NCBI GenBank assembly: GCA_026989655.1 | Contig: JALSIX010000056.1 | Coordinates: forward strand, 1 to 64,000 | From: Caldilineaceae bacterium | GTDB taxonomy: Bacteria; Chloroflexota; Anaerolineae; Caldilineales; Caldilineaceae | Reading direction: 5' to 3' | DNA: 64,000 bases | Part shown: in pieces, positions 1-9,573 of the stretch | Layout of the letters: each line of letters starts with the position of its first letter | Position numbering within the stretch: position 1 is the stretch's first letter | Made by a program: the position numbers and the translations under genes | Notes under the pieces: generated by a model | The model's database searches: none | Seen by the model: the letters and a program-made list of their open reading frames with translations, nothing else | What the model was told of the DNA's origin: nothing

Positions 1-523
1 CGGGGGGGACCTCACCACCCCCTGTCCCCCTCCTCTCCCCGGGCGGAGAGGAGGGGGGACTGGAGGAGGTCGTTGGCTCTGAGGTCGTGTCCTGTGGGTG
101 GGGGTGGTCGTGGGGTTCCCCCTCTCCGCCGCGAGGAGAGGGGGCCAGGGAGTGAGGCGCCTGGTCCCAGGGCACGATGGCCATCTCTTCCAGCCAGGCG
201 TCCTGCCAGGTATGGCCCAGGCTTTTCTGCAGCAGAGCGAGCAGGCCCGCGGCCAACTCCAGGTCCTGTTCGGCTGTGGTCTGCTGGGGCGGCGTGAAGA
301 GGAGATGCGGCGATTCCTCCGGCCGATAGACCAGGAGGGGTGCATCCACCGCTCCTTGATGGCCGCAGTGGGGGCAGGTCACGTGGTGCAGGGTTCCGTC
401 CCGGGCCTGGGCCAGCAGGTCTGGTCGCTCGGACGCGTCCAGGATGAGCCAGATCGTGGCCTCAAAGGACTGGTGGCAGGCCGGGCAGGGCAGGGTCACA
501 GATTGGGCGAAGGAGTGCGCCAT
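1..523 (-). CDS. CpXC-domain zinc-ribbon protein (3' end outside window)
   Basis: The reading frame starts at ATG 523 and runs off the left edge without a stop. The N-terminal ~65 residues carry two CxxC pairs (C13/C16 and C50/C53) in the pattern CPAC ... VTCPHCGHQG, followed by a PLLVYRP strand. This is the layout of the CpXC domain, a zinc-ribbon-like family of unknown function. Residues ~85-125 form a helical stretch. Beyond residue ~125 the frame runs through two GC-rich palindromes and becomes Pro/Ser/Gly-rich, so the natural C-terminus may have been altered by repeat insertion. An AGAGAGG ribosome site lies just upstream of the ATG. Molecular role unknown; likely cytosolic. Confidence 0.8.
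   Translation of the reverse strand, partial: MAHSFAQSVTLPCPACHQSFEATIWLILDASERPDLLAQARDGTLHHVTCPHCGHQGAVDAPLLVYRPEESPHLLFTPPQQTTAEQDLELAAGLLALLQKSLGHTWQDAWLEEMAIVPWDQAPHSLAPSPRGGEGEPHDHPHPQDTTSEPTTSSSPPSSPPGERRGTGGGEVPP
26..57. repeat. GC-rich palindrome, 13-bp stem
   Basis: Perfect inverted repeat CCCCCTCCTCTCC / GGAGAGGAGGGGG around a 6-base loop. It belongs to the same C-rich/G-rich palindrome type as 118-144 and 8253-8286, and here lies inside the 3' part of the CpXC reading frame. Confidence 0.7.
118..144. repeat. GC-rich palindrome, 10-bp stem
   Basis: Perfect inverted repeat CCCCCTCTCC / GGAGAGGGGG with a 7-base loop. It is the second copy of the family inside the CpXC frame, where it encodes about residues 127-136. 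Confidence 0.7.
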
Positions 524-575
524 GGGGGAACCTCTCTCAAGAGCGACAAGGGAGCGACACGGGGCTTACGCAGGG

Positions 576-603
576 ATTATACCACAGGGGGCCGGCCTGG
601 AAA
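576..603 (-). promoter_or_regulatory. Predicted promoter of the CpXC gene
   Basis: On the minus strand, TTTCCA (598-603) lies 16 bp before a perfect TATAAT (576-581), about 50 bases upstream of ATG 523. The rest of the 524-834 gap holds the divergent dnaE promoter and nothing else I recognise. Confidence 0.55.
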
Positions 604-688
604 GTCGGTGGGAGACGGGAGGAGCAGGCACGGTGCTGTACCGCCGTCGGGGGACGCGCCTCCCGGTGCCCTGGGAGCCTGGCCGAAC

Positions 689-717
689 TTGGTGGGCCCG
701 ACCTTCCGCGGTATCAT
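689..717 (+). promoter_or_regulatory. Predicted promoter of dnaE
   Basis: TTGGTG (689-694), a 17-bp spacer and TATCAT (712-717) precede dnaE, giving a leader of about 110 nt. The -10 matches consensus at five of six positions; the -35 is weaker. Confidence 0.4.
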
Positions 718-834
718 AGAGGCCGTGGCGCCTCTGCTGCCCCCGGTCCAACCGCTTCCTCACGGGGGGCTCGAACATCCATAGAGGTCGATGGAACCTG
801 CCGTCCTACCCGTTGAGCCTGGATCACAGGAGCC

Positions 835-3800
835 ATGAGGGATCCCTTCGTCCATCTCCACACCCACTCCGAGTACTCTCTGCTGGACGGTCTGGGCCGG
901 ATCCAGGATCTGGTGGCCGAGGCCAGCCGGCTGGGCCAGCCCGCCCTGGCCCTGACCGATCACGGGGCCATGCACGGTGCGGTGGAGTTCTTCCGGGCTG
1001 CCCGGGCCGCGGGGATCCAGCCCATCATCGGGGTGGAGGCCTACCAGACCGTGTGGGGGCGCCCCATGCAGGGCCGCGATCCCCGGCTGGACAAGGAGAA
1101 CTACCATCTCCTCCTCCTGGCCCGGGACATGACCGGCTACCGGAACCTGCTGAAGCTCAGCTCCACCGCCCACCTGGAGGGCTACTACTACAAGCCCCGG
1201 GTGGACCACGAGTTCCTGGCCCAGCACGCGGCGGGGCTCATCGCCACCACCGGCTGCCTGGGCGCGGAGATCCCCCAGCTCATCGTCCAGGGACGGGAGG
1301 AGGAGGCCTACCAACGGATGGGCTGGTACGTGGACGTCTTCGGCCGGGAGCACTTCTTCGTGGAGCTCCAGGAACACAGCATCCCCCAGCTTCGGGAGGT
1401 GAACAGGAGGCTGGTGGCCTGGGCCCAGGAATTCCGCCTGGGGATGGTGGTCACCAACGACGTCCACTACGTCCGCCAGGAGGATGCCACACCCCACGAG
1501 GTCCTCCTCTGCGTCCAGACGGGCACCAAGCTGGCCGACGAGAAGCGCATGCGCATGAGCGACGGCAGCTACTACCTCAAGAGCCGGGCCGAGCTGGAGG
1601 CCGCGTTCCGCCCCTTCCTGGACCTGCCGGCCAGCGCCTTCGACAACACCCTGGCCATCGCGGAGATGTGCCAGGGGGTGGATCTGGAGGACCCGGCCTA
1701 CCACCTGCCCGACATCCCGATCCCTTCGGGCTATACCTACGAGACCTACCTGCGCCACCTGACCGAGGAAGGGCTACGCCGGCGCTACGGAGACCGGGCC
1801 CAGGATCCCCAGGTCCAGGAGCGCAAGGAGAGGGAGCTGACCATCATCCACGAGATGGGCTTCGATGTCTACTTCCTCATCGTCGCGGACCTGTGCGACT
1901 ACGCCCGCAGCCAGGGCATCTGGTGGAACGTCCGGGGCTCCGGCGCGGGGTCCCTGGTGGCCTACTGCATCGGCATCACCAACCTGGACCCTCTGAAGAA
2001 CAACCTCATCTTCGAGCGCTTCCTGAACCCGGGCCGCATCACCATGCCCGACTTCGACCTGGACTTCCCGGACGACCAGCGGGAGGAGATGATCCGCTAC
2101 ACCATCCGCAAGTACGGCAGCGACCAGGTGGCCCAGATCGTCACCTTTGGCCGCATGAAGGCCCGGGCCGCGGTCCGGGACGTGGGCCGGGTCAAGGAGA
2201 TCCCCCTGGCCGATGTGGACCGGATCGCGAAGCTGATCCCGGCCATCCCCGGCAAGCCCGTCACCATCCGGGACGTCCTCACCCCCGATCACGAGTCCTA
2301 CAACCCGGAGCTCGCGGCGCTCTACGAGCAACAGCCCTGGGTTCGGGACCTGCTGGACACGGCCATGCAGTTGGAGGGGGTGGCCCGCCACGCGGGCATC
2401 CACGCGGCCGCGGTCATCGTGGCCGACCGGGAGCTGGTCCACTACACCCCCCTCATGCGGGGCACCAAGGGGGCCATCACCCAGGCCGTCACCCAGTACG
2501 AGTTCCCCATCCTGGAGTCCATCGGCCTGCTCAAGGTGGACTTCCTGGGCCTGAGCACCCTCACGGTCCTCCGGGAGGCCTGCCGTCTGATCCGGGAACG
2601 CCGGGGGATCGTCCTGGGGCTGGACAACATCCCCTTCGAGGGGGAGGCGGCTGGACCGGCCTTCGAGCTCCTCTCCAGCGGCGAGGTCAGCGGAGTCTTC
2701 CAGGTGGAGTCCCAGGGCATGCGTCGGGTGCTCACCGAGATGCGGCCCCGCGCGTTCGAGCACATCGTGGCCACCATCTCCCTCTACCGCCCAGGCCCCA
2801 TGGAGTACATCCCCCAGTTCATCCGGCGCATGCACGGCCAGGAGCCGGTGGCCTTCAAACACCCCGCGCTGGAGCCCATCCTGGCCGAGACCTATGGCAT
2901 CTGCGTCTACCAGGAGCAGATCATCCAGATCCTGAGCCAGTTGGCCGGCTACACGCCCGGGGACGCGGACCTGGTGCGCCGGGCCATCAGCAAGAAGAAG
3001 AAGGCCGAGATCGACAAGCACCGGGAGATCTTCATCCAGGGCTGCACCGAGCGGGGCATCCCCCCGGAGACCGCGGCCTCCATCTACCACGACATCGAGT
3101 ACTTCGCCCGCTATGGCTTCAACAAGTCCCACGCCGCGGACTACGCGGTCATCACCGTGCAGACCGCGTACCTCAAGGCCCTCTACCCGGTGGAGTACAT
3201 GGCGGCCCTGCTCCTGGTGGAGCGGGACAAGACCGACAAGGTGGTCAACTTCCTCCACGAATGCCGGCGCATGGGCATCCGGGTCCTGCCCCCGGACGTG
3301 AACTACAGCGGCCTGGACTTCGAGATCCAGGACGTGCCCCCCGAGGACAACCTGCCTCCTCTGGTCCGGGATCCCAACCTGGCCTACGACTTCCCCGTGC
3401 CCGAGGGCGCGGCCATCCGCTTTGGCATGGCCGCGGTGAAGAACGTGGGCGAGGGACCCGTGCAGGTGATCCTCCAGGCCCGACAGGAGGGCGGCCCCTT
3501 CACCAGCCTGGAGGATTTCTGCGACCGGGTGGACCTGCGCCAGGTCAACCGCCGGGCTCTGGAGTGCCTCATCAAGGTGGGCGCGCTGGACCGCTTCGGC
3601 GAGCGCAACCAGCTCCTGGAGGCCATCGACCAGATGATGGCCCGCTCCGCGGCCACCCACAGCGCCCAGGAGAGCGGCCAGCTCTCCATGTTCGATCTCC
3701 TGGACAGCCAGGACACCCCCGAGGCCCTTCCCATCCGCCTGCCCGACGTGAAGCCCGCCACCGGGCGAGAACGGCTGGGCTGGGAGAAGGAGCTGCTGGG

Positions 3801-4776
3801 CATGTTCGCCAGCAGCCATCCCCTGGAGCAGCTCAAGGTGGACCTGAGCCGCTTCGTCACCTGTTCCTGCGGAGACCTGGGGGAGGAACACGACGGCCAG
3901 ACCGTGGCCCTGGCCGGCCTCATCGCGGACATCCGGGTCACCACCACCCGGAAGGGCGACCGGATGGCCTTCCTCCAGCTGGAGGACCTCCAGGGCCAGT
4001 GCGAGGTGGTCCTCTTCCCCCGCACCTACGCGGCGGTCAAGGACCGGCTGGAGCTGGACCGGGTGGTCCTGGTTCGGGGCAAGGCCCAGACCCGGGGGCA
4101 CCGCACCAGCCTGCTGGCCGACCAGCTCCAGACCGCGGTGGAGTTCGGCGTGGAGGCGCCCGGCCCCGGGCCAGACTACCAACAGCCCCTGCTGGAGCCG
4201 CCCCGGATCAACGGCGTGGCCCCGGCCCCGGAGTCGAGCGCCGAGCCCTCCACCGCATCTCCGGGCCCGCCTGCGTCCGAGCCCATTGCCCCCAGCCTGG
4301 AGGAGACGGACTCGGAGGAGCCCTTCTATCCGGAGAATCCCTTCAGGGACGAGATGCCAGATTGGATGTTGGCCGAGATGGCCGGCCAGGAGGCGGCTGG
4401 AGAGGAGGCGGAGGCGCTGGCAGAGCGGGAGCAAGAGGCCCAGCCCCAGCCGCCGGCCCCGGGCTCCAAACCTCCTGCGCCGGAGGCCGCGGCTGGCGCG
4501 GCCGAGGCCAGGGCCCCGGGCAATGGACGTCGGCCCCGGACCCTGCGCATCGCCTTCACCCGGACCGGCCACCTGGAGCGGGACAAGTACCGGCTGAAGG
4601 AGATCGTGCACGCGATCCGGGATCCTCGGGGCCGGGACCGTTTCGAGATCGTCCTGCATGGGGAGGGCCAGAGCTATGCCCTCCTCTTCCCCAACGACTA
4701 CTGCACCATCACGCCTCGCCTCTTGGGCGACCTGCGCACCCATTTCCGGGTGGACGTGGCCGTGGAGGAGGGCTGA
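835..4776 (+). CDS. dnaE: DNA polymerase III alpha subunit
   Basis: Replicative polymerase of the C-family, 1313 residues. The N-terminal PHP domain begins HLHTHSEYS and keeps further metal-ligand motifs ([23 protein letters not shown]), so it may retain proofreading nuclease activity, unlike E. coli DnaE; that is inference. The palm carries PDFDLDF with D406 and D408, and KVDFLGL with D569, the three catalytic aspartates. An OB fold lies near residues 1015-1100 ([16 protein letters not shown]). An acidic, Pro/Ala-rich linker (~1125-1235) leads to a ~75-residue C-terminal domain starting [19 protein letters not shown] 835 is chosen because CAGGAG lies just upstream and the PHP motif begins at residue 7. 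The gene is convergent with nrdJ. Confidence 0.97.
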   Translation: MRDPFVHLHTHSEYSLLDGLGRIQDLVAEASRLGQPALALTDHGAMHGAVEFFRAARAAGIQPIIGVEAYQTVWGRPMQGRDPRLDKENYHLLLLARDMTGYRNLLKLSSTAHLEGYYYKPRVDHEFLAQHAAGLIATTGCLGAEIPQLIVQGREEEAYQRMGWYVDVFGREHFFVELQEHSIPQLREVNRRLVAWAQEFRLGMVVTNDVHYVRQEDATPHEVLLCVQTGTKLADEKRMRMSDGSYYLKSRAELEAAFRPFLDLPASAFDNTLAIAEMCQGVDLEDPAYHLPDIPIPSGYTYETYLRHLTEEGLRRRYGDRAQDPQVQERKERELTIIHEMGFDVYFLIVADLCDYARSQGIWWNVRGSGAGSLVAYCIGITNLDPLKNNLIFERFLNPGRITMPDFDLDFPDDQREEMIRYTIRKYGSDQVAQIVTFGRMKARAAVRDVGRVKEIPLADVDRIAKLIPAIPGKPVTIRDVLTPDHESYNPELAALYEQQPWVRDLLDTAMQLEGVARHAGIHAAAVIVADRELVHYTPLMRGTKGAITQAVTQYEFPILESIGLLKVDFLGLSTLTVLREACRLIRERRGIVLGLDNIPFEGEAAGPAFELLSSGEVSGVFQVESQGMRRVLTEMRPRAFEHIVATISLYRPGPMEYIPQFIRRMHGQEPVAFKHPALEPILAETYGICVYQEQIIQILSQLAGYTPGDADLVRRAISKKKKAEIDKHREIFIQGCTERGIPPETAASIYHDIEYFARYGFNKSHAADYAVITVQTAYLKALYPVEYMAALLLVERDKTDKVVNFLHECRRMGIRVLPPDVNYSGLDFEIQDVPPEDNLPPLVRDPNLAYDFPVPEGAAIRFGMAAVKNVGEGPVQVILQARQEGGPFTSLEDFCDRVDLRQVNRRALECLIKVGALDRFGERNQLLEAIDQMMARSAATHSAQESGQLSMFDLLDSQDTPEALPIRLPDVKPATGRERLGWEKELLGMFASSHPLEQLKVDLSRFVTCSCGDLGEEHDGQTVALAGLIADIRVTTTRKGDRMAFLQLEDLQGQCEVVLFPRTYAAVKDRLELDRVVLVRGKAQTRGHRTSLLADQLQTAVEFGVEAPGPGPDYQQPLLEPPRINGVAPAPESSAEPSTASPGPPASEPIAPSLEETDSEEPFYPENPFRDEMPDWMLAEMAGQEAAGEEAEALAEREQEAQPQPPAPGSKPPAPEAAAGAAEARAPGNGRRPRTLRIAFTRTGHLERDKYRLKEIVHAIRDPRGRDRFEIVLHGEGQSYALLFPNDYCTITPRLLGDLRTHFRVDVAVEEG

Positions 4777-4790
4777 GCTCCTCCACGGCC
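4758..4790. terminator. Palindromic terminator between dnaE and nrdJ
   Basis: A perfect 13-bp stem, GGCCGTGGAGGAG / CTCCTCCACGGCC, with a 7-base loop containing the dnaE stop codon (TGA 4774-4776). It sits between the convergent ends of dnaE and nrdJ and could serve both strands. There is no clear U-run. Confidence 0.65.
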
Positions 4791-4803
4791 TGGCCCTCTC
4801 GGC

Positions 4804-7410
4804 TCAGCACTCGCTGTAGCCGCAGATGATGCACTTGCGGCACCCTTCCACGTTGAGGAAGGCCGCCTCGCCACATTCGGGGCACAGGTCGCCGATGGGG
4901 CGTTGGGCAATGGGCAGGGCCAGTTGTTCGGCCGGCTCCGGGGGGGTGCGGTGGGCCTCCGGGGGCATCTCCTCCAGGTACTCCGCGATGACCTGGGCGA
5001 TGCCGTCGGGCAGGCTCCGCACCCGTTGAGCGCCGAAGCCCAGGGCCCGACCGCCGCCGATCCCGGCCAGCTCGTCCATCACCCAGCGCAGCCGCTCCGC
5101 GCCCGGCAGGGGCCCCGGCATGCGCAGGACCAGGCTGATGAGACGGCCGATGGCCTCGCTCACCGCGCTGACGTCGCTGCCGGCCTTGCCGATGTTCACG
5201 AAGACCTCGAAGGGCTCCCCCCGTTCGTCGCTGTTCACCGTGATGTAGGCCGTGCCCAAGGGCGTCTCCTTCCGGTAGGTGCTGCCCCGGAGCAGGTGGG
5301 GCCGGGGCCGCTTCACGTGGAAGGTCTCGGGGCCTTCTGGATCGCCCCGGCCATTGGCCTCCTGGGAGCCGGCCACCGGGGAGGGGAGCGAGCCGTTGGC
5401 CCCGGCGCCGTTGGGGCCCGGGCCGTCGCCGGCCTTCCTCTGCCGGGTGGCCTGGGTCTCCAACACCACCTCCTGACGGCTGCCCGTGACGTAGACGGTG
5501 ATCCCCTTGCAGCCCAGCTCCCAGGCCAGCTGATAGGCCCGGGCCACATCCTCCTCCGTGGCGTCCTCGGGGAAGTTGATGGTCTTGCTGATGCTGTTGT
5601 CCACGAAGGCCTGGATGGCCGCCTGCATGCGCACGTGTTCCTCCGCGGTGATGTCCTGGCTCACCACGAAGGTGTGGCGGATCCACTCGGGGAGGTCCTG
5701 GATGTGTTGACAGGTGCCCCGGGCCACCACCTCCTCCTTGATCTGCTGTTTGCGGGCCTCGCTCAGGTCGGTGGTGTCCAGCGCGGCCTGGAAGAGGGGG
5801 CTGGTGTAGAGCAGCTCCACGTCCTGGTCGCCGTCCTTGAAGTGGCGGATGTAGCCCAGCGCGAAGACGGGCTCGCAGCCGTAGCCCTCACAGCCGCTCA
5901 CCGTGCCGATGGTGCCCGTGGGCGCGACGGTGGTCTGGGCCGCGTTGCGGATGCCGTGTTGGGCCAGCCCCTCCACGATGGCCTGCCAGTCCAGCTCCGG
6001 CCGTCCCCAGTCCCGGGTGTAGGGGAAGAGGGGCTGGGGAGGCTTCCACCGCATGCCCCCGGGTTGTTCCGGATCGTAGATGCTGCCGGGGAAGGCCGGG
6101 AAGGGGCCCCGTTCCCGGGCCAGCTCGATGCTCCGCTGCATGGCGTGGTAGCGGACGAACTCCATGATCTGGGCGGCGAACTCCTGGCCCTCGGGGCTTC
6201 CGTAGCGGATGCGGAGCTTGTACATCAGGTCTCCCAGCCCCATGATGCCCAGGCCGATCCGCCGGGCCCGCAAGGCCGCCTCGCGGAGCTGGGGCACCGC
6301 GGGGACGTAGGCGTTCTGGGTCACCACGTTGTCCAGGAAGTGGGTGGCCTCCCGGATGGTCCGGCGCAGGCGCTCCCAGTCCACCACCGTGTGGCCCTGG
6401 CCATCCGTGGTCACGTGGACCCCCAGGTTGACGGAGCCCAGGCAGCAGTTCTCGTAGGGCCCCAGCCACTGCTCTCCACAGGGATTGGTGGCCTCCAGCT
6501 CGTAGAGATGGGGCACCGGGTTGCTGCGGTTGGCGGCATCGATGAAGAGGGCCCCGGGCTCGCCGTTGCGGTGGGCGTGGTGGACGATCTGCCGGAAGAG
6601 CTCCCGGGCCCGGACCTGGGTCCACACCTGGCCGTCCCGGGGGTTGCGCAGGGCGAACTCCCGGTCCTCCTGCACGGCCTCCATGAACTCGTCGGTGATG
6701 GCCACGGAGATGTTGAAGTTCGCGATGGCGCCCTCCTGGGCCTTGCAGGCGATGAACTCCTGGATGTCCGGGTGGTCCACCCGGAGGACCCCCATGTTGG
6801 CCCCGCGCCGCGAGCCCCCCTGCGCGATCTCGCCGAAGGCCTGGTCGTAGACCCGGAGAAAGCCCACCGGCCCGGTGGCCCGCCCCGCGGAGGTGCGGAC
6901 CACGTCTCCCTTGGGGCGCAGGCGGCTGAAGGAGAAGCCGTTGCCGCCGCCGGTCTGTTGGATCAGGGCGGCGTTGCGCAGGGTGTTGAAGATCCCGTCC
7001 GGCGACTCCTTGCCCATGTCGTCCTCGATGGGCAGGACGAAACAGGCCGCGAGCTGGCCCAGGGGGGTCCCCGCGCCGGTGAAGGTGGGGCTGTTGGGGA
7101 AGAAGCGGAGCTCGGTGAGCAGCTCGTAGAAGGTGCGGGTGGTGGCCTCCACGTCGCCGCCGAAGGGCTCATCGGCCTGGGCAATGAAGTGGGCGATCCG
7201 GTAGAACATGCCCGCGGGGGTCTCCAGGGGCGTGCCGTCGAAGTCCCGCCGCAGGTAACGGCGCTCCAGCACCCGACGACCGTTCTCGCTGAGCTGGATC
7301 GTGCGGTCGTCCACGTAGTCAGGACATTCCACGCGCAGGCGTTCGCCCTTCACCACCTCGAAGGTGGTGAAGGCTCGGGTGCGAGCGCGCGCTCGCGTCT
7401 TCGGGCTCAT
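4804..7410 (-). CDS. nrdJ: Adenosylcobalamin-dependent ribonucleotide reductase (class II)
   Basis: Reduces ribonucleotides to deoxyribonucleotides with a B12-generated thiyl radical; cytosolic, 868 residues. Visible are the thiol residue C123 (AACFVLP), the radical-site motif NPCGEQ with N309, C311 and E313, the phosphate-binding stretch APTGTIG, and a C-terminal zinc-ribbon (CPECG ... [12 protein letters not shown]) typical of long NrdJ. The frame could begin at TTG 7431, but GAGGAGGAG lies 5-7 bases before ATG 7410, which I take as the start. It lies 112 bp downstream of nrdR on the same strand, so it is probably cotranscribed and controlled by NrdR. No cobalamin riboswitch is seen in the gap. 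Confidence 0.95.
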   Translation of the reverse strand: MSPKTRARARTRAFTTFEVVKGERLRVECPDYVDDRTIQLSENGRRVLERRYLRRDFDGTPLETPAGMFYRIAHFIAQADEPFGGDVEATTRTFYELLTELRFFPNSPTFTGAGTPLGQLAACFVLPIEDDMGKESPDGIFNTLRNAALIQQTGGGNGFSFSRLRPKGDVVRTSAGRATGPVGFLRVYDQAFGEIAQGGSRRGANMGVLRVDHPDIQEFIACKAQEGAIANFNISVAITDEFMEAVQEDREFALRNPRDGQVWTQVRARELFRQIVHHAHRNGEPGALFIDAANRSNPVPHLYELEATNPCGEQWLGPYENCCLGSVNLGVHVTTDGQGHTVVDWERLRRTIREATHFLDNVVTQNAYVPAVPQLREAALRARRIGLGIMGLGDLMYKLRIRYGSPEGQEFAAQIMEFVRYHAMQRSIELARERGPFPAFPGSIYDPEQPGGMRWKPPQPLFPYTRDWGRPELDWQAIVEGLAQHGIRNAAQTTVAPTGTIGTVSGCEGYGCEPVFALGYIRHFKDGDQDVELLYTSPLFQAALDTTDLSEARKQQIKEEVVARGTCQHIQDLPEWIRHTFVVSQDITAEEHVRMQAAIQAFVDNSISKTINFPEDATEEDVARAYQLAWELGCKGITVYVTGSRQEVVLETQATRQRKAGDGPGPNGAGANGSLPSPVAGSQEANGRGDPEGPETFHVKRPRPHLLRGSTYRKETPLGTAYITVNSDERGEPFEVFVNIGKAGSDVSAVSEAIGRLISLVLRMPGPLPGAERLRWVMDELAGIGGGRALGFGAQRVRSLPDGIAQVIAEYLEEMPPEAHRTPPEPAEQLALPIAQRPIGDLCPECGEAAFLNVEGCRKCIICGYSEC

Positions 7411-7475
7411 GGGGATCTCCTCCTCACACAACGGATGCGAACAGATGTTTCGTCCTGGAGGCCAAACACGTGCCA

Positions 7476-7498
7476 GGCCGGGTGGAAAACGCCCGGCC
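7476..7498 (-). other. Stem-loop between nrdR and nrdJ
   Basis: GGCCGGG / CCCGGCC form a perfect 7-bp stem with a 9-base loop in the nrdR-nrdJ spacer. No U-run follows on the minus strand, so it may be an RNA processing or attenuation element rather than a full terminator. Confidence 0.4.
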
Positions 7499-7522
7499 GA
7501 CTTCTGGAAACCGGTTCTCGGG

Positions 7523-8020
7523 CTACGGGATGGGTTGGACGGACAGGACGCGTGCCGGGGCCGGCTTCTCCGACACCGGCCGGCCCATGAGACGGTCGAT
7601 CTCCGCGCGTATCTCGGCCAGGTCGTTGAAGTCCAGGTAGACGCTGGCGAACCGGATGTAGGCCACCTGGTCCACGTGGGCCAGCTCGTCCAGCACCAGG
7701 TTGCCGATGATCTCGCTCTTGATCTCGGCCCGGCCCATGCCCAGCACCGTGTCCTCCACGTGTTGGGCGATGCTCTCGATGGTGTTGCTGCTGATGGGGC
7801 GCTTGGCCGCGGCGATGCGGATGCCGGTCAGCAGCTTCTGCCGGTCGAAGGGCTCTCGACGGCCATCGCGCTTGATCACCAGCAGGCTGGGCGCCACATG
7901 TTCGTAGGTGGTGAAGCGTTGGCCACAGCTCCGGCACTGACGCCGTCGCCGGATGGTGTCCCCAGCCTCCCGGGTGTCGATGACCTTGTGTTGTTTCGAG
8001 CCACAGTGCGGGCAGATCAT
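7523..8020 (-). CDS. nrdR: Transcriptional repressor NrdR
   Basis: Nucleotide-sensing repressor of ribonucleotide reductase genes, 165 residues from ATG 8020. The N-terminal zinc ribbon shows MICPHCG and [11 protein letters not shown]. An ATP-cone follows, with [16 protein letters not shown] and a helical core ending [12 protein letters not shown]. The frame is open to 8083, but the family always starts at the CPxC ribbon, so 8020 is preferred, although no strong ribosome site is visible there. It heads the nrdR-nrdJ transcription unit, and two NrdR boxes lie 60-106 bases upstream, implying autoregulation. A Pro-rich tail of ~15 residues follows the conserved core. Confidence 0.96.
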   Translation of the reverse strand: MICPHCGSKQHKVIDTREAGDTIRRRRQCRSCGQRFTTYEHVAPSLLVIKRDGRREPFDRQKLLTGIRIAAAKRPISSNTIESIAQHVEDTVLGMGRAEIKSEIIGNLVLDELAHVDQVAYIRFASVYLDFNDLAEIRAEIDRLMGRPVSEKPAPARVLSVQPIP

Positions 8021-8079
8021 CGGAGTGCTGTCGACTGGTTGGCAGTCCGCCTCGTTGGAACGCCGGTTTGTCGGACAGG

Positions 8080-8126
8080 GCACAACATCTAGTGGTTTTG
8101 CCGTATACCCATACTAGATATTGGCC
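8080..8126 (-). promoter_or_regulatory. Paired NrdR boxes
   Basis: Two sites resemble the known NrdR box (acaCwAtATaTwGtgt). On the minus strand, 8080-8095 reads CCACTAGATGTTGTGC, matching 12 of 16 positions. On the plus strand, 8111-8126 reads ATACTAGATATTGGCC, matching 11 of 16. Their centres are 31 bp apart, about three helical turns, which is the usual NrdR arrangement. They lie between the predicted promoter and nrdR, so bound NrdR would block transcription of nrdR-nrdJ. Confidence 0.75.
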
Positions 8127-8139
8127 TGTTGGGCTTGTG

Positions 8140-8168
8140 AGTATAGCACAGACGGCCCCCGGGTGCAA
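8140..8168 (-). promoter_or_regulatory. Predicted promoter of nrdR-nrdJ
   Basis: On the minus strand, TTGCAC (8163-8168), a 17-bp spacer and TATACT (8140-8145). Transcription would start near 8133, directly upstream of the NrdR boxes. Confidence 0.45.
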
Positions 8169-8252
8169 GTCCAAATGGGGATGGACTATGCCCAAAATCG
8201 GGTGTGGTGCAGAAATTTAAGATTCTCGATCCCGGCCCTGGGGCCCAAACAG

Positions 8253-8286
8253 GACCCCCTTCCCCGGCGGAGCAGGGAAGGGGGTC
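8253..8286. repeat. GC-rich palindrome, 12-bp stem
   Basis: Perfect inverted repeat GACCCCCTTCCC / GGGAAGGGGGTC with a 10-base loop, between the nrdR promoter and the ftsZ 3' end. It resembles the palindromes at 26-57 and 118-144 and may also act as the ftsZ terminator. Confidence 0.65.
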
Positions 8287-8320
8287 GGGTACGGCAGGGT
8301 GGGGCGGTGGCTGGCCACGG

Positions 8321-8358
8321 TCCCCCTTCCCCCGGGGTCCTGGGGGGCGGAGGAAGGG
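8321..8358 (-). terminator. Imperfect GC-rich hairpin downstream of ftsZ
   Basis: CCCTTCC (8324-8330) pairs with GGAAGGG (8352-8358), with further partial C/G pairing, immediately after the ftsZ stop. It looks like a degenerate member of the same palindrome family. Confidence 0.4.
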
Positions 8359-8366
8359 CCGGGCCG

Positions 8367-9512
8367 CTATTGGCCGTTGAACCCCCGCTTTCGACGCAGG
8401 AACGCGGGGATGTCCAGGTCGTCCCGGTCGAAGGAGCGGGCGGGGAAGTCCGTGGGCTGGGGTTGGGGGGGCGGCGGGGGCGGGGGGGGCATCTCCACCA
8501 TGCTCCGAGGGGTACGTCGGCCAAAGGGCGTCATGGTCTCGTTGCCGATGACCTCCTCGAACCCGGTGGCGATGACCGTGATCTGGACCTCGTCGCCCAT
8601 CTCCTCGTCCAACACGGCGCCGAAGATGATGTTGGCCTCCGGGTGCGCGCTGCCCCGGATGAGCTCCGCGGCCTCGTTGACCTCGTGCAGGGCCAGGTCG
8701 GGGCCGCCCTTCACGTTGAAGAGGATGCCCCGAGCGCCTTCGATGGAGACGTCCAGCAGTGCGCTGTGGATGGCCTTCTGGGCCGCCTCCTGGGCCCGGC
8801 TCTCGCCGTTGGCCCGGCCCACGGCCATCAGGGCGGCGCCGCCGTTGAGCATGATGGAGCGCACGTCTGCGAAGTCCAGGTTGATCATCCCGGGGACGGT
8901 GATCAGCTCGCTGATGCCCTGGATGCCCTGGCGGAGCACGTCGTCCGCGGCCGCGAAGGCCTCCCGGATGCTGGTCTTCTTGTCCAGGATGTGGAGCAGC
9001 CGGTCGTTGGGGATGGTGATCAGGGTGTCCACGTGCTGTTGGAGCCGGGCCAGGGCCTGCTCGGCCACCCGACGCCGCTGCGCGCCCTCGAAGGAGAAGG
9101 GGCGGGTGACCACACCGATGGTCAGCGCGCCCAGCTCCCGGGAGATCTCCGCGAGGATGGGGGCCGCGCCGGAGCCGGTTCCCCCGCCCATGCCCGCGGT
9201 GACGAACACCATGTCCGCGCCGTCCAGGATCTGGTGGATCTCCTCCCGGCTCTCCTCCGCGGCCCGCATCCCCACCTCGGGGTCGCCGCCGGAGCCCAGG
9301 CCCTTGGTGAGCTTGTCGCCGATCCGGATCCGCTGGGGCGCGTTGGACAGCATCAGGGCCTGGGCGTCGGTGTTCACCGCGATGAACTCCACCCCCTGGA
9401 TGCCGGCCTCGATCATGCGGTTCACGGCGTTCTGGCCGCCACCGCCCACACCGACGACCTTGATCTGGGCAAAGTTGTCCACGAACTGGGGTGCTCCGCT
9501 CTTCTTCGACAT
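8367..9512 (-). CDS. ftsZ: Cell division GTPase FtsZ
   Basis: Tubulin homologue forming the cytokinetic ring, 381 residues. The GTP-binding domain shows [10 protein letters not shown] (residues 21-30) and the tubulin signature GGGTGSG (109-115); the T7 synergy loop is [17 protein letters not shown] Pro-rich linker follows, and the C-terminal peptide [11 protein letters not shown] should bind FtsA. The frame is open to 9572, but AAGGAGAGG precedes ATG 9512, which is chosen. It is the last gene of the dcw cluster, 61 bp after ftsA, and the two are probably cotranscribed. Confidence 0.97.
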   Translation of the reverse strand: MSKKSGAPQFVDNFAQIKVVGVGGGGQNAVNRMIEAGIQGVEFIAVNTDAQALMLSNAPQRIRIGDKLTKGLGSGGDPEVGMRAAEESREEIHQILDGADMVFVTAGMGGGTGSGAAPILAEISRELGALTIGVVTRPFSFEGAQRRRVAEQALARLQQHVDTLITIPNDRLLHILDKKTSIREAFAAADDVLRQGIQGISELITVPGMINLDFADVRSIMLNGGAALMAVGRANGESRAQEAAQKAIHSALLDVSIEGARGILFNVKGGPDLALHEVNEAAELIRGSAHPEANIIFGAVLDEEMGDEVQITVIATGFEEVIGNETMTPFGRRTPRSMVEMPPPPPPPPQPQPTDFPARSFDRDDLDIPAFLRRKRGFNGQ

Positions 9513-9573
9513 GGGGCTCCTCTCCTTTTTCCGCTTTTCGAACCGGAAATCCATGGGTGTTTCAGGGCTCACA

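Noticed and set aside
98-784. Long plus-strand reading frame opposite the CpXC gene
   Set aside because: It is antisense to a recognised CxxC-rich protein and crosses two palindromes and the divergent promoters; its translation shows no family features.
1774-4743. 989-codon minus-strand frame inside dnaE
   Set aside because: A GC-rich shadow of dnaE. It is repetitive in Gly/Leu/Val/Asp/His and lacks any domain; dnaE is unmistakable on the plus strand.
7411-7431. TTG 7431 as nrdJ start
   Set aside because: The extra codons are the ribosome-binding sequence GAGGAGGAG itself; ATG 7410 has ideal spacing.
4804-8020. Cobalamin riboswitch for nrdJ
   Set aside because: The nrdR-nrdJ gap is 112 bp with only a short hairpin, and the region upstream of nrdR holds NrdR boxes instead of a B12-box.
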